DNA of 64,000 bases from Phyto melanocephala (Eukaryota > Arthropoda > Insecta > Diptera > Rhinophoridae), in NCBI GenBank assembly GCA_941918925.1, contig OW799234.1:74978543-75042542 (forward strand), in the 5' to 3' direction. The position numbers and the translations under genes are program-made. The notes beneath the pieces were generated by a model. The model had not been told where the DNA came from. It made no database searches and was given only the letters and a program-made list of their open reading frames with translations. Positions 1 to 11,502 of this stretch are shown here, one piece after another. Every line of letters starts with the position of its first letter. The first letter of the stretch is position 1.

Positions 1-3000
1 TCATATGTCTCTTAGGTGACTTAATCCTGCAAAATACATTAAATCTTACTTAACCCAAATTTTCTTAAAAACCAGCTCTTACTCTTAAACATAAAAAAGA
101 AATTAACAGCAGATTGTCATTTTGCCAAAATCTTTCCCTTTTTTAATCACTTTGGCTTTAAAGATTTTTAAAAATTTAAAAAACGTGATTATATTTTTCT
201 TATACTAAAGAAATTATTTTTATAAAATCATACGGTAAATATGGGGAAAATTTATTTTAAACTTTTTTTGAAGATTTTATTAATTTCCTGTTAATTACTG
301 TTAAACAATTTAAATTTATTCCATACTCCCAGATGCCAATATTATTTAAATGAAGGAAGGCGTATGAAAGAATCTCGAACTCATACCCAAACTCATGCTC
401 GTGTTAATAATACTTTTGTGTCAGAATTTAAAATTATGGATTTATTCATTATCCGTGGCTTAAAATATACACTCAATTAGCATCACTTGTATTCAGTTAA
501 TATTAAATTAAGCAGAAATTTAATTTATATTCGCCTGTACATATACACAAACAGATATTGTAGTATTAAAGGATTTAACAAAAACAACTTGGTTGTTGGA
601 GCACAAAAAAATTTTTGTTCTTTTTGGAAAAATTTGCTATCAAACAATAGTAATAACTTCTTCAAATTAAAGTACAAATTTCATTTTTATTAAAAGTGTT
701 ATAAAGAAAGGGTAATTTAAAATTTAAATTTAAAATGCAATAAAACAAAAATGGTCTGGAATTTATTCAAATATATTTTTTTGTTGTAAAGTACAAATTT
801 TCCGGTTAGAATTGAAGTATTATTTTCACACACCCCAAAAAATGCTCGAAAACTGGTCCAATCTAATTAGGTACTGTGAGGCTAGCCGTGGCAGCCATAT
901 CATATCTCATTCGATTGGATACATTTTTTTTGGGAGTGTGTGGGCTTGTGTATTGGCAATGGCACCACGAACATTAGTCTTCAAAAGTTCAATTCTGTGG
1001 TTTTTATGGGCAACCGTGTTTGTTAATTTTATATAATTTTGAGTTAATAATGCCTTATTGCTTAATTTTAGACAGCCTTTACTTTGTTTTAAAAAGTTCT
1101 CAAATAAGATGGATTCATTCCGATTATTTTAATGGCATAAAAACATAACTTCTTTATATAATCAAAAATCGTTCAGTACTAATACGATTTTGTAGCTCTC
1201 ATAAAAAATTTGATTTTAAGACATACGTGGTTGCTCATGAAAACCACATAATTATCTCTAGTTTGTCTGCATAGTACTTGTCTTTAATGGCACCCTACAG
1301 AAGATGGTTTAATAATGCTATATAGCAGCTTCTTGGCTGCCAATTGACATCACCATTTCAGCTTATTAAGAGACCCTCAATCGTTGTACGCAATAAATTG
1401 ATTATAGCATGAGATGTGTGTCAAGTTGCACGATCCTTTTGAAACCAAACATCGTTCACATCAATACCATGAAGAGCGTACACAGAGACAACAGTTTTGG
1501 TTGTGGATACCAGAATTGTTGCCAAACGTAAAGTTTAGTTGTGATTGCAGAATTTTGCGGTTGCATCTACAGAATTTCATTTTGGAATATCAATATATAG
1601 TCTGCAGTATGAAATTATGATTCGTGCAATAGAAGTTTTATAACCACAAAAGAAAAATTCGTTTTAAATAACTTAAACCATTCTATAAGCAATGAGTTTG
1701 AGTTTTTTTTCTGGGTGCTATTATCATGACCTTAATGGCTGCGCCATTCTTATTTTTAAAGAAATATGGGTCAATAATACCATGGCTCCACAAGCCGCTT
1801 AAAAAAATAATTATAAACAATTTATACACAACCATGGTATATATATATATGGAGTATATAAAAGATTCTCTTATCTGAAATTTATTTCTTATCTATTTGT
1901 TATAAATAATATAAACAGAAGACTTAAAACCAAATTATCTTACATACTTTCATTCTTTAATCACAGTTTCACTCTAAAGCCATCTGTCAAGAAATAATTT
2001 ATTTTATGACACAAAAGAAACCAATCGATAGTAGTTATAAAATGTTTAATTTTAAAAGTTAAAGAGAACTTCTAATTTAAACAAAACCCTGAAAAGCATT
2101 TTTAGATAAAATGACTAATGAGTCATTGAGTGTATTATTTTGTAGCATTAATATTTAATGGCTGCCACACTGTGCTTTGTCACCATAAAGAGAATTAGAG
2201 AAATTAGAGAAGTTATTACAGATAAATAAAATTTTGTAAAATGGCTTAGAATATGTACATTAAGAAAAAAATCAAAATTTCGGTGAAATTATTGTAAATC
2301 ATTGAAACATTTTACACGTTGGCTGGCATGTGTACCACAATTTTATTCTTATGTGAAGCCATGTGTACCCCCCGTGGTACACACTCATACTTTATTTATT
2401 TGTTGATTATGTATTATTTGGCCTGGTAATGGTTGTAACTTTGTAAAATACCTACATTTGAATTTATAAAATTTTTGTAAGTCTTCGCTTTGATATGTTC
2501 AAAAATAAATCGCAACATTTACAATGATGATTTTTAATACGTTTTATTTAAGTATTTTAATTATTTTTTAATTTATTTTTTAAATTGAATTTTTATAGAG
2601 AAAACTTACAAAATAATTAGAAAATTATTGATTGTTATCAAAAGAGTCCATATATAATGCTGGTTTACCATTGTATTGAAATTTTTTTAAGTTTTCTTTT
2701 TTACAGTAGCGCGAGAAGCACTTTTTCCTTATTTTAAAATAGCAACTAGAAAAAACGTTTTCTTATTTTTCTGTTGGTTCTGTCTCTAGCGTTTCAACTC
2801 GTCTTTGGTCCTGTAGGTTTCAGGTAAAGGACCAATTTGGCATTGAGCCTCCCATGTCGACTCTCCAAATTTAAAAAATTTAATACTTGAATAAATTGAA
2901 ATATGTAAATGTACATACATATATCATTTTTCAAAATATTCTTACTTTTTCGCATTTTATTTTTCACTTTTTTGTACCGTCTGTAATAAATCAAATTCTA

Positions 3001-4369
3001 ATCTGTTGACCTAAATTTTTAAATCCAGCTATATCAGTTTCAATTGTTTTTAAATCAGCGGTGTTATAATCGGTTTAAAGATGCTCAAATTGTCTTATAA
3101 ATACGAAACTGATGGAATTCCAAGTTGGCTTCTGATTTATGACTGAAACACAGTTGTCGCAAAAGTCCATCAGCATTATCACAAAATACCAAACCTTCCT
3201 CTCTGCTGAAATAACTCAAAAAAGGTTGTTCTCTATTTCGAAAGTACGAGACGTTGAGGTTCTTTTGCACCAAAGTCCATTCTTTTAATTGGGATGAAAG
3301 AAGCTCGGATTTGTTTTTTGAGAGCTAGGTAAATAGATAGAAGTAAATATTTGCCATTCATTGTTGCTACAAGGCGCTTTAGTGCGCCCACTCTGACTTT
3401 ATTTGCTGCATGACACATATTTGGTCAATATTGGATACCAGCGGTAAATTGACAATAAAATCTACATTTTTAACCGATTTTTATAGTTTATGGCTTATTT
3501 TATTTTTAAGATAAGTAGCTCTCAGAAACAATCGCAAAATGTTGAATATTTGCTTTATATTTTTTTTAATTCTATTTTTAAATTGAAAAATATTACGAGT
3601 TTTGCACGAAAAAAATTTTTCTCTCCATTAATTTCTAAATAATTCCAAAACGATAAGAGATAGAGACAAATTGTATTCCACTGAAATAAATAAAATTTTG
3701 TTACACATCTTCTAGTGTTTTACTTTTGAAATGACTAGATGACTGGTTCTCGAGTTAGGGTGAAATAATTCTCCATACCTGATTAATTTAGGGGGAAAAA
3801 TTTGCCACGCCCATAAAAAAACCCTATCTGATGGAAAAAAACCGTAAACGGATTAGAGTTCAGCGCATTAAAATCCATATAGTCCACATAGTTTTATTTA
3901 ATGGAGGATTTTGCTGCTGAGCAGTGTTATTTGCTGTTTACATGGAAGAACTCTTTTAATACACCATTATATAAATATGGCTCACAGAGGTATTGCTTAA
4001 CTAGGCGACATACCTAAACTGTTTGAAACATACCATCCTTATCATCAAGTACCGACTTTATAGTCACCGTTACACCATGATTTTCGAAACGGTTGTACAA
4101 ATGCCACTACTCTACTGCACTTCATTACGCCACTGAATTGTGGTTGTGTTGAGAAAAAAAAAACGATTTTAGTATTATTAGTATTATTATTATTTTAGTA
4201 AATAATAATAATAAAACAGTCGATCTGATGGGATTTACAGAGATTTGTTTGAAGTGAGTTTATTCGAACTTGATAAATAATTTTTGCTTGCTACTTTTAA
4301 ACCAATTTCTATTGTCTCTGCTATCCCATAGGAAAGTCATTCCGATCCGTTGCTGTTTTCCTAATTTAT
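1..4369. other. AT-rich DNA with no recognised gene
   Basis: Only short open frames with low-complexity composition occur here. Two overlapping minus-strand frames (3085-3273 and 3233-3418) read a little more like protein, with a segment FGAKEPQRLVLSK shared across a probable frameshift, but I recognise no family. A small hairpin (GTGTACC..GGTACAC) lies near 2365-2385 and an inverted repeat at 827-942. Nothing else can be supported. Confidence 0.6.
827..942. repeat. Short imperfect inverted repeat
   Basis: The left arm begins CACACACCCCAAAAAATG. The right arm ends with its approximate complement, CATTTTTTTTGGGAGTGTGTG, and both arms run on to a TCCAATC/GATTGGA pair. The roughly 50-bp centre is unrelated. 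This could be a tiny fold-back element or a chance palindrome in AT-rich DNA; no target duplication was seen. Confidence 0.45.
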
Positions 4370-4740
4370 TTATGATCTGCCAAATACAACTAAAACTAAT
4401 GTACTTCTAATTAATGATGTAGACGTAAAAACATTCATCACTTATAATCATCCCGCTGATTACATCCTCCTACAAAATAATTTAAATGCTTTAAGTTTTT
4501 GTTGTAATCCTGACGTAATAGACCTTAATCCTGAAAAGTGAAAATACATGTGTTGTTTGTCTCTTAAAGGGTTATGCTGTAGACAGACTGAAAACCATCT
4601 CCGACCATAAGATCTTATTAGATCCTAAAATAAATTGTTTTCAATACAAGGCTGTGCTTGCGACTTCGTGGGCATATTTATCGGCACGAATGGTGCTATG
4701 TAATTATTCAAATTGTTATAGAAGTTTAAGTGTGGCATAT
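4370..4740 (+). pseudogene. Non-LTR retrotransposon RT remnant
   Basis: Broken reading frames match the palm-to-thumb end of a LINE reverse transcriptase. They include HPADYILLQNNLNALSFCC, then IDLNPEK (usually LNPEKCK), and after a frame change ILLDPKINC followed by QYKAVLATSWAYLS (compare the LGILLDPKL motif of Jockey-type enzymes). Stops and frameshifts separate the pieces and no catalytic YADD box survives. The ends cannot be placed. It is a dead fossil, more decayed than the neighbouring Jockey copy. The match is by motif memory, so the clade is tentative. Confidence 0.5.
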
Positions 4741-5171
4741 TTCGTTTAAATCCATTTAGTCGTTTTTTGCGTGATTAAGTAAAAATATCAAAAGATTACA
4801 ACATACAAACATTAATTTTTATTATTTTAGCAGAAAAGGATTTAATGCAAATACTTAAGAAAAAATACTTTTGTAGACGACGTTCGCCAGTACGTGTAAA
4901 TTTTGAATACTCGAAATCGACTTACGACTTTTTTTTTTAATATTGAGACAAGGGGTAACCTACGTATTAATGTAGGTTGTTGTCTCTTTGTGTACCAAAT
5001 TTCACTTAATTCCGTTTAGCCGTTTTTGAGTGATTGAATACCAAACAACTTTTAACTAATTGTATTAAAACTATTATTTAAGGAAATTATAAGGATTTAT
5101 AGTGAGCAATGTTAATGTTATTTGAGCGAATTGTTTGTTTAACATTATTCATTGTAATTTAATTTTAATTT

Positions 5172-6412
5172 AAGCCGGGGAAAGATCCCTCAAAAGTTGA
5201 GTTGTATAGGCCAATAAGTTTATTGCCAACAATGTCGAAATTGTTCGAAAAGATGATCATAGCCAAATTGATACCGATACTAAATGTTAACAATTGTATC
5301 CCAGATCACCAATTTGGCTTCAGGAAACAACATAGTACTATCGAACAAACCCACAGACTGGTACTAGTTATAAGAAAAGCCTTTAAAGAAAAGAAGTACT
5401 GTTCGGGTCTCTTTATTGATATTTCTCAAGCTTTTGATAAAGTGTGAAGCAGAACTTGCCAGTTAATGTTCTCAATCTTCTACAAATATACACAATCGGT
5501 TGCCAGTTTCTTATAAAAGAAGGAGATATTGTTAGCTGCCCCCCAACCAATCCTAGCTAGCGTACCACAGGGGAGCATTTTAGGTCCAATGTTATATTTA
5601 ATATACTCAGCAGACATGCTAACAAGCAGTTAAACCCATACTTTAACATTCGCTGACGACACGGCCTTTCTTAGCACTCATAAAGATCCAAAAGATGCCT
5701 CAAGTCAACTACAGCACCATATAACCCAAGTCGAGAAGTGGGCTAAAAAATGGGAAATAAAAATAAATGAACTTAATGTTCACATATTTATAACATTCAC
5801 TTTACGTAGGGAATCTTGTTCTCCCATTTATATTAATAACCAGGTAGTGTCTCAACACTCTCACGTTAAATACCTTGGTATTCACTTGGATCGCCGTCTC
5901 ACATGGAAAAATCATATAGATGCAAAGTTAACCCAACAACACAATTTTAAAGCCAATTTGGTGTTACGGTATTCAATTATGGGACACTGCATCCTCCTCC
6001 AACATAGAAAAAATTCAACGACGTCAAAATAAAACACTACGAATGATAACCGTTGCCCCATGGTATATAAAAAACGGCAATTTACATAAAGATCTTGATG
6101 TCCTGTCGGTAAAAAGTGAAATCACAAGACACGTTAGCCGCTACTTAAAAAAGCTGGAAACTCATCCCAATCCACTTGGCCAAAACATATTACAACATCG
6201 CGGACATGTTCGTTTGAGAAGAAGGGACACCATCTCTCTTAGATGAACAAAATTTTCAGAAACTATGCAATTTATTTTAAAATTTGAAAACTAAATTTTG
6301 TCTGGCATTGGCTTGACTTTCATTTTTTAATTATAGATTTAAGATTTGAGCACTTATTGTTAGTTCATAAACATATATGAAGATACAATAAATATTAGTT
6401 TGAAAAAAAAAA
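5172..6412 (+). pseudogene. Jockey-like LINE, 3' part, inactivated
   Basis: This is the 3' portion of a Jockey-clade reverse transcriptase. It opens inside the RT domain at KPGKDPS..ELYRPISLLPT, followed by HQFGFRKQHSTIEQ and LFIDISQAFDKV (5172-5446). A stop and frame change follow, then ASVPQGSILGP, TFADDTAFLSTH with an intact FADD box near 5650, VKYLGIHLDRRLTWKNHI (about 5865-5920), and the C-terminal APWYIKN..HPNPLGQNIL (6050-6190). At least three frameshifts or stops and a deletion near 5975 make it non-functional. An AATAAA near 6388 and an A-run ending about 6412 look like the polyadenylated LINE 3' end. The 5' end is truncated, as is usual after incomplete reverse transcription. No clear target duplication is visible in the AT-rich flanks. 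Confidence 0.85.
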
Positions 6413-6587
6413 TTAATTCTAATACTCATTTCTCGATATTCTGCAAGATTTATGAGACATAAAGCATCTCCTTTTTATAAAATTAATATAGTTACGAGAA
6501 TTTATAGTAAAGTTTGAAGCTGATCAAACCTATTTAATATTTAAACAATTACATTTGTATGGCTAGTTTGGTTTTTTTAAAGCTCAA

Positions 6588-7062
6588 ATTCTTTGCCAAC
6601 CGTCATCAAAAGAAATAAAACAAATTTGTACGTGCAGCTTCTTATTGCAGACACATATCAAGCAAAGACTTACAAATGGTGGCTGATTACATTTAAATCT
6701 ATCTTTAAATTAATGCAATGCAAAAATTTTGCTGGAGCCGGAAAACCGGTTGGGATCTTCTATTTCTACATAATTAATCAGTTTAAAAATTTTGAATTTT
6801 AAGCAACATCTTGTTGTATAAAAATTCAAAATAATTATAAATAAAGGGTTATTAAAAACAAATCTAAATCATTTGTCAAATTTAAATTAAGTGAATTGTG
6901 TAAGCGTTTGGTAGTTGGCAGAGAGTGTTAAAAAATCGGCATGACCAAATATTTAATTCCTACTTTGTTTTATTATAGTTACAATGCTTTGTCAACCGTC
7001 ATTAAATGAAATACAAATTTGTTCGTGCAAGTTTACATTGCAGCATGTATCACGTGTCAGAA
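6588..7062. repeat. Diverged direct duplication
   Basis: Segments 6588-6662 and 6978-7062 are recognisably the same. Both begin with TTTG(C/T)CAACCGTCAT and share ACAAATTTGT(A/T)CGTGCA and a following TTGCAG. A still weaker echo, GCTTTGCCAACC, lies at about 8130. The unit has no coding potential that I can see. The rest of 6413-7104 holds nothing recognisable. Confidence 0.5.
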
Positions 7063-7104
7063 TGAGGCACATACATATCTAATGAATCTCGTGGTGGCAG
7101 TCTA

Positions 7105-7827
7105 CACGCAAAGAAAAAATATGGTTGTGGTAACCATAATCGAACAGCAACATACTATGATTGAATTGTATGATTATGTTTAAAATAATAATGGTTACCA
7201 GTTATCATTATTATGTTTAATTTAAGTATCATTCAATAATCATATAGAAGACTACAATTGAAATCGGCAATCTTTGCCTTTCACGGCAAATTATTGTCTT
7301 TTGCTGTAAAATACACATATTGCTTGTACTCACCAATTTAATTGCAATTTTTTTACCAATATTTTTTTTACATTTTCTCATTTATTTTTAAATTTTCTTT
7401 AATTTCTCAAAATTTTTGTTCCTTTTTTTGACATCTCAAACTTTTGAAATAATAAAAATTTATTCAGCAAGAAGAAGAACAATTGAAATCAACTTATTAT
7501 TAAAAAAAAAATCATAGCTTGATTATTGTGTTGTCTCAGCTATTATTTAATGATTATTTTTAATTTTTAATGATTTTGAATATAATGTTATTTTTGTCAA
7601 ATTAATTTTTTTAAATCATACTATTTTTAAATGATAACCATTTTGAAATTTATACAAAAAGTAAACATTTAATGATACAATTCAAACAAATGTTTGATTA
7701 TCGTGACAAAATATATGACGCAATGAAACAAAAATAACTATTACTAGTTTTCGACAACCAAATATTGTTATAGAAACTATAATATGACCTTCGTGATCAT
7801 GTCGTAACCATGGTTTTTCTTTGCGTG
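7105..7827. mobile_element. TA-flanked inverted-repeat element (MITE-A, copy 1)
   Basis: The ends are inverted: the left end is CACGCAAAGAAAAAATATGG and the right end is CCATGGTTTTTCTTTGCGTG. Both are flanked by TA (7103-7104, 7828-7829), as for Tc1/mariner-type elements. The interior is AT-rich and non-coding. A second near full-length copy lies at 48994-50469, and end fragments lie at 27803-27905, 37319-37390 and 60692-60760. The right-terminal GATCATGTCGTAACCATGG block is the most conserved part across copies. No transposase belonging to it is seen here. Confidence 0.8.
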
Positions 7828-8716
7828 TAAAGATGTTTTGTATGTTTATTTAAAAACTACATTAAATTTACCTTGGAGTTGTTACTATTTTAAAATAACT
7901 ATTTCTTTTTTTTATTTGCTCTCTGTTCTGCAACGAGTAATTGTTAGACTTTCTGGTGAGTGGTGAGTGGGTGAGAAATAAAAATAATTCGTGTAATTTA
8001 TGTAGTAATAAACTAGTATTTTTTTAGGTAAAATTTTATTTTTCAGAATTGTACTGCAACACATGTCATTTCATTGTAGTGCACTTTTAAATAATGAACA
8101 TAACTTTGTATGTTTTCATTTACAGTCAAAGCTTTGCCAACCACACAAAAATTCCCATGTCTATGTGGTAGTGACTGTATTCTTTTTAATAACCGCAAAC
8201 TTTAAACTCAACAGCAACTACATAAAATGACAAAAATGTTTAAAACATAAGTACATCGAATAAGTTTAAATAATAAAATTGTGTTAAAGTTTCAAGGAAT
8301 TCATATTGTGGGAATTTTTTTTTTATTTCCATTCACACATCAAGTTAACACCACTTGTGCAAATAAATATTTGAAATAAAAAAAAAACAACAGATATTAA
8401 AATATCAATTAATTTTATAAAATTATTTTTTTAATTTTAATTTTATAATTTTATGTAAATAAATACATGCAATTTTAATGTAAATTAATTTAAATCTGTA
8501 TAAATTTATGGTGTGTTAAAAAATTTTTAGCACTGTTTGTTCACTGCAATCATGTGTTAATTGAATTATAAAACAAGTAAGAGCACTATATTCGGCTGTG
8601 CCGAATCTTTTATACCCACCACCAATTTTGTGTACATTTAAAGCACAATATTTATTATTTTGTTAATCATTATGGAATAATCTCTTTATAATAAAATATG
8701 TATCACTTTCTTTGTA

Positions 8717-9333
8717 GAGGGTGGTTAAATTTTAAGGGCCCATGTTGAAGGTGAACTACACCTAGTCCTTAAATTTGTTTTCTGCATTTCACTTGACATT
8801 TCCTAATCTCAAACTTACTTATTTTGATCCGTGAAAAGATACGCAAATGAGCAACGCTTTAAAGTTATTCAGGTTTTTTATAAAAATGGGCGTTCAAATC
8901 AAAATGCATTTTGTGCACTTCGTAATTCTTTTGACCAACATAATCGTTTAAATTCGTCCACAATCGGAAGAATTGTAAAAAATATTTAAATTTCTGCAAA
9001 ACAGGTCTGTATAAAATGTTAGAAAATCTGTGAATGCCTTCTTAGTTCGTTGAATGGGAACTATTGCTGTTTTTTGCGATAGTGTGGCAAAATAGCAGTC
9101 AACCTCGACTCATCATCATGCCCAACAATTGAGCATCAATATTGTCATTGAAAATTTGGACCATCAGATAGAGGAGTGGTGCCAAGGATGGGGGGGGGGC
9201 CATTTGGCCAATATTTTGTTAAATACATAATTGAACCATACAAATATTATTATTATAAAAAGAAATAATAATATCCCAAATAATTTGTGTTTTATTTAAA
9301 TACAACATCGGTCCTTAAAATTTAACCACCCTT
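8717..9333. mobile_element. Internally deleted mariner (617 bp) nested in M1
   Basis: Terminal inverted repeats (R)AGGGTGGTTAAATTTTAAGG are flanked by TA (8715-8716, 9334-9335). Inside, decayed codons match a mariner transposase N-terminus (QRFKVIQVFYKNGRSNQNAF, then QHNRLNSSTIGRIVK). These run almost directly into a C-terminal-like HLADIL segment seen best in the 32969 copy, so the catalytic core is deleted. It is a non-autonomous element. The same insertion occurs at the identical site in the copy at 52715. Confidence 0.85.
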
Positions 9334-9334
9334 T

Positions 9335-10700
9335 ATAACTTCGATATGCTACTAAAATGCTTTTGTAAATGTAGTCTTTCAATGAAAGTGTGTTAAAGTA
9401 GCTGTGTCAATAAAGTTTCTGCTAATAAATACAACTTAAATATTACAATATAGCCCTTTATTTTCCCAAAAACTTTGTCAATAGAGAAATTACATGAATT
9501 TAAGATAAACCGTTATATGCGAGGTAGTCGTTAAAGTGGGTGTGTCATCTAAACTTTTTGGCACAACAATAACATTGATTAGAAGGATATACGTAGCAAA
9601 TTTGATCATCATACCTCTAATTTTGGCGGTTTTATGAGCTTTTAAATTTCATTAACGGTAGATAACGTGAAAAGTGGGCGTTATAGTAGGCGTGTCAAAG
9701 TTGTTTTTGCGAATGAGTACAACTTAGGTGTTTCAAAATAGCCCTTTATAATTCCAAAATCTATATAAATTGAGAAATTATATGAATTTTGGGTAAAACG
9801 TTATATGGGAGGTGGGCGTAAAAGTAGGCGTGGCACTTTAATTTTCTGGCACAGTAATGACATTGCCTAGGGGGATATACGTAGCAAATTTTATCGTCAT
9901 ACCTCTTATTTTGGCGGTTTTATGAGCTTTTAAATTACATTAACGGTATATAACGTGAAAAGTGGGCGTTATAGTAGGCGTGTAAAAGTTATTTTTGCGA
10001 ATGAGTACAACTTAGGTGTTTCAAAATAGCCCTTTATAATTCCAAAATCTTTATTAGTAGAGAAATTATATGAATTTTAAGTAAAACGTTATATGGGAGG
10101 TAGGCGTTAAAGTGGGCGTGGCGCCTTAATTTTCTGGCACAGTAATGACATTGCCTAGGAGGATATACGTAGCGAATTTGATCATCATACCTCTAATTTT
10201 GGCGGTTTTATAAGCTTTTAAATTTCATTAACGGTAGATAACGTGAAAAGTGGGCGTTATAGTAGGCGTGTCAAAGTTATTTTTGCGAATGAGTACAACT
10301 TAGGTGTTTCAATATAGCCCTTTAGAAAGCCAAAATCTTTATTAGTAGAGAAATTATATGAATTTTAAGTAAAACGTTATATGGGAGGTGGGCGTTAAAG
10401 TAGGCGTGGCGCCTTAATTTTCTGGCACAGTAATGACATTGCCTAGGAGGATATACGTAGGGAATTTGATTATCATACCTCTAATTTTGGCGGTTTTATG
10501 AGCTCTTAAATTTCATTAACGGTAGATAACGTGAAAAGTGGGCGTTATAGTGGGCGTGTCAAAGTTATATTTTCGAATGAGTACAACTGAGATGTTTCAA
10601 TATAGCCCTTTATTATTCCAAAATCTATATAAATTGAGAAATTATATGAATTTTGGGTAAAACGTTATATGGGAGGTGGGCGTAAAAGTAGGCGTGGCAC
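9335..10700 (+). repeat. 288-bp tandem array inside M1
   Basis: The marker TTTTGGCGG starts at 9621, 9909, 10197 and 10485, exactly 288 bp apart. A more divergent first unit precedes the first marker and a partial unit follows the last. Each unit carries GTGGGCGT/TAGGCGTG boxes and a CCTTTATAATTCC segment. Copies M7 and M11 of the same repeat have fewer than two units, so the array has expanded in M1. Confidence 0.95.
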
Positions 10701-11502
10701 ATTGATTTTCCGTTACAAAAAAGCGTCTCACCAATAAGCAAAGTGTGCAAAATTTCAGAGTCGTACATCCAATTTTGTTGCTTTTATGACGTGTTTGTTT
10801 TTATATATACCGAAAAATACACTGTGCGGTATAAATTTTCGTACATTTTGATCGATAACTCCTCTCCTAATGCATAGATTTAGATAATTTTCGGGGAAAA
10901 ATATTGTTTTTACTCAGGAAATATATATTCGAAGTTTCATGGGTCTACGTTAATGCGTTTAGACACAATTCCATTTTATTCGATGTTTGAAGGACATGGA
11001 TTTTTCGACCTACTCTTGCTTTTCGAGCTATAACTCTCTTCCTAATATTCCGATTTAGCCCATTTTCAATACCAAACAAACCTTGTCTATAAGAAAGATT
11101 CTGGCAAAATTTGAGCCCCCTAGCTTTTTCGGTGCGACCTCTATCGTGCTTTCAACAGACGGACAGACGGACAGACGGACAGACGGACGGACATAGCTAG
11201 ATCGTCATCAAATCAAACCCTGATTCAGAATATATATACTTTATGGGGTCTAAAATGGATATTTCGATGTGTTACAAACGGAATGACAAAATGAATATAC
11301 CCCCACCATTTTTTTGGTGGCGGGTATAAAAATGTATTTAAATTAATTTGTTTTCATCACTTTTTTTTTACTTTTATTTATTTATTATATAACCAGTTGT
11401 GCATGAACAATTTGTTTGTGATTTGAAAATTTATTTTCGTCTTTACAAGCAAACAATGAAAATGTGTGTTTTTGTATCTGTGTTCTGTGTATCGTAAAGA
11501 TA

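Larger units (their letters stand above)
8573..11331 (+). mobile_element. TATACCC repeat, long form (copy M1)
   Basis: The left end is ACAAGTAAGAGCACTATATT followed by a hairpin CGGCTGTGCCG and TATACCCACCACC. The right end is the stem-loop TACCCCCACC..GGTGGCGGGTA. Near the right end is a (GGACAGAC)n run (11157-11194) and the conserved GTTACAAACGGAATGACAAA. Internally it carries a 617-bp mariner MITE and a 288-bp tandem array. The RGAC microsatellite and terminal hairpin recall the dipteran mini-me and DINE/Helentron-type repeats, but the class is not proven: no transposase and no clear target duplication are visible. Confidence 0.8.

Noticed and set aside
3085..3418. Possible decayed hAT or zinc-finger gene on the minus strand
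   Set aside because: Two short overlapping frames with no motif I could name; insufficient to call a family.
9335..10700. Regularly spaced repeats suggesting a CRISPR-like or satellite locus
   Set aside because: The 288-bp units are contiguous, without unique spacers, and lie within one dispersed repeat copy of a eukaryotic genome.
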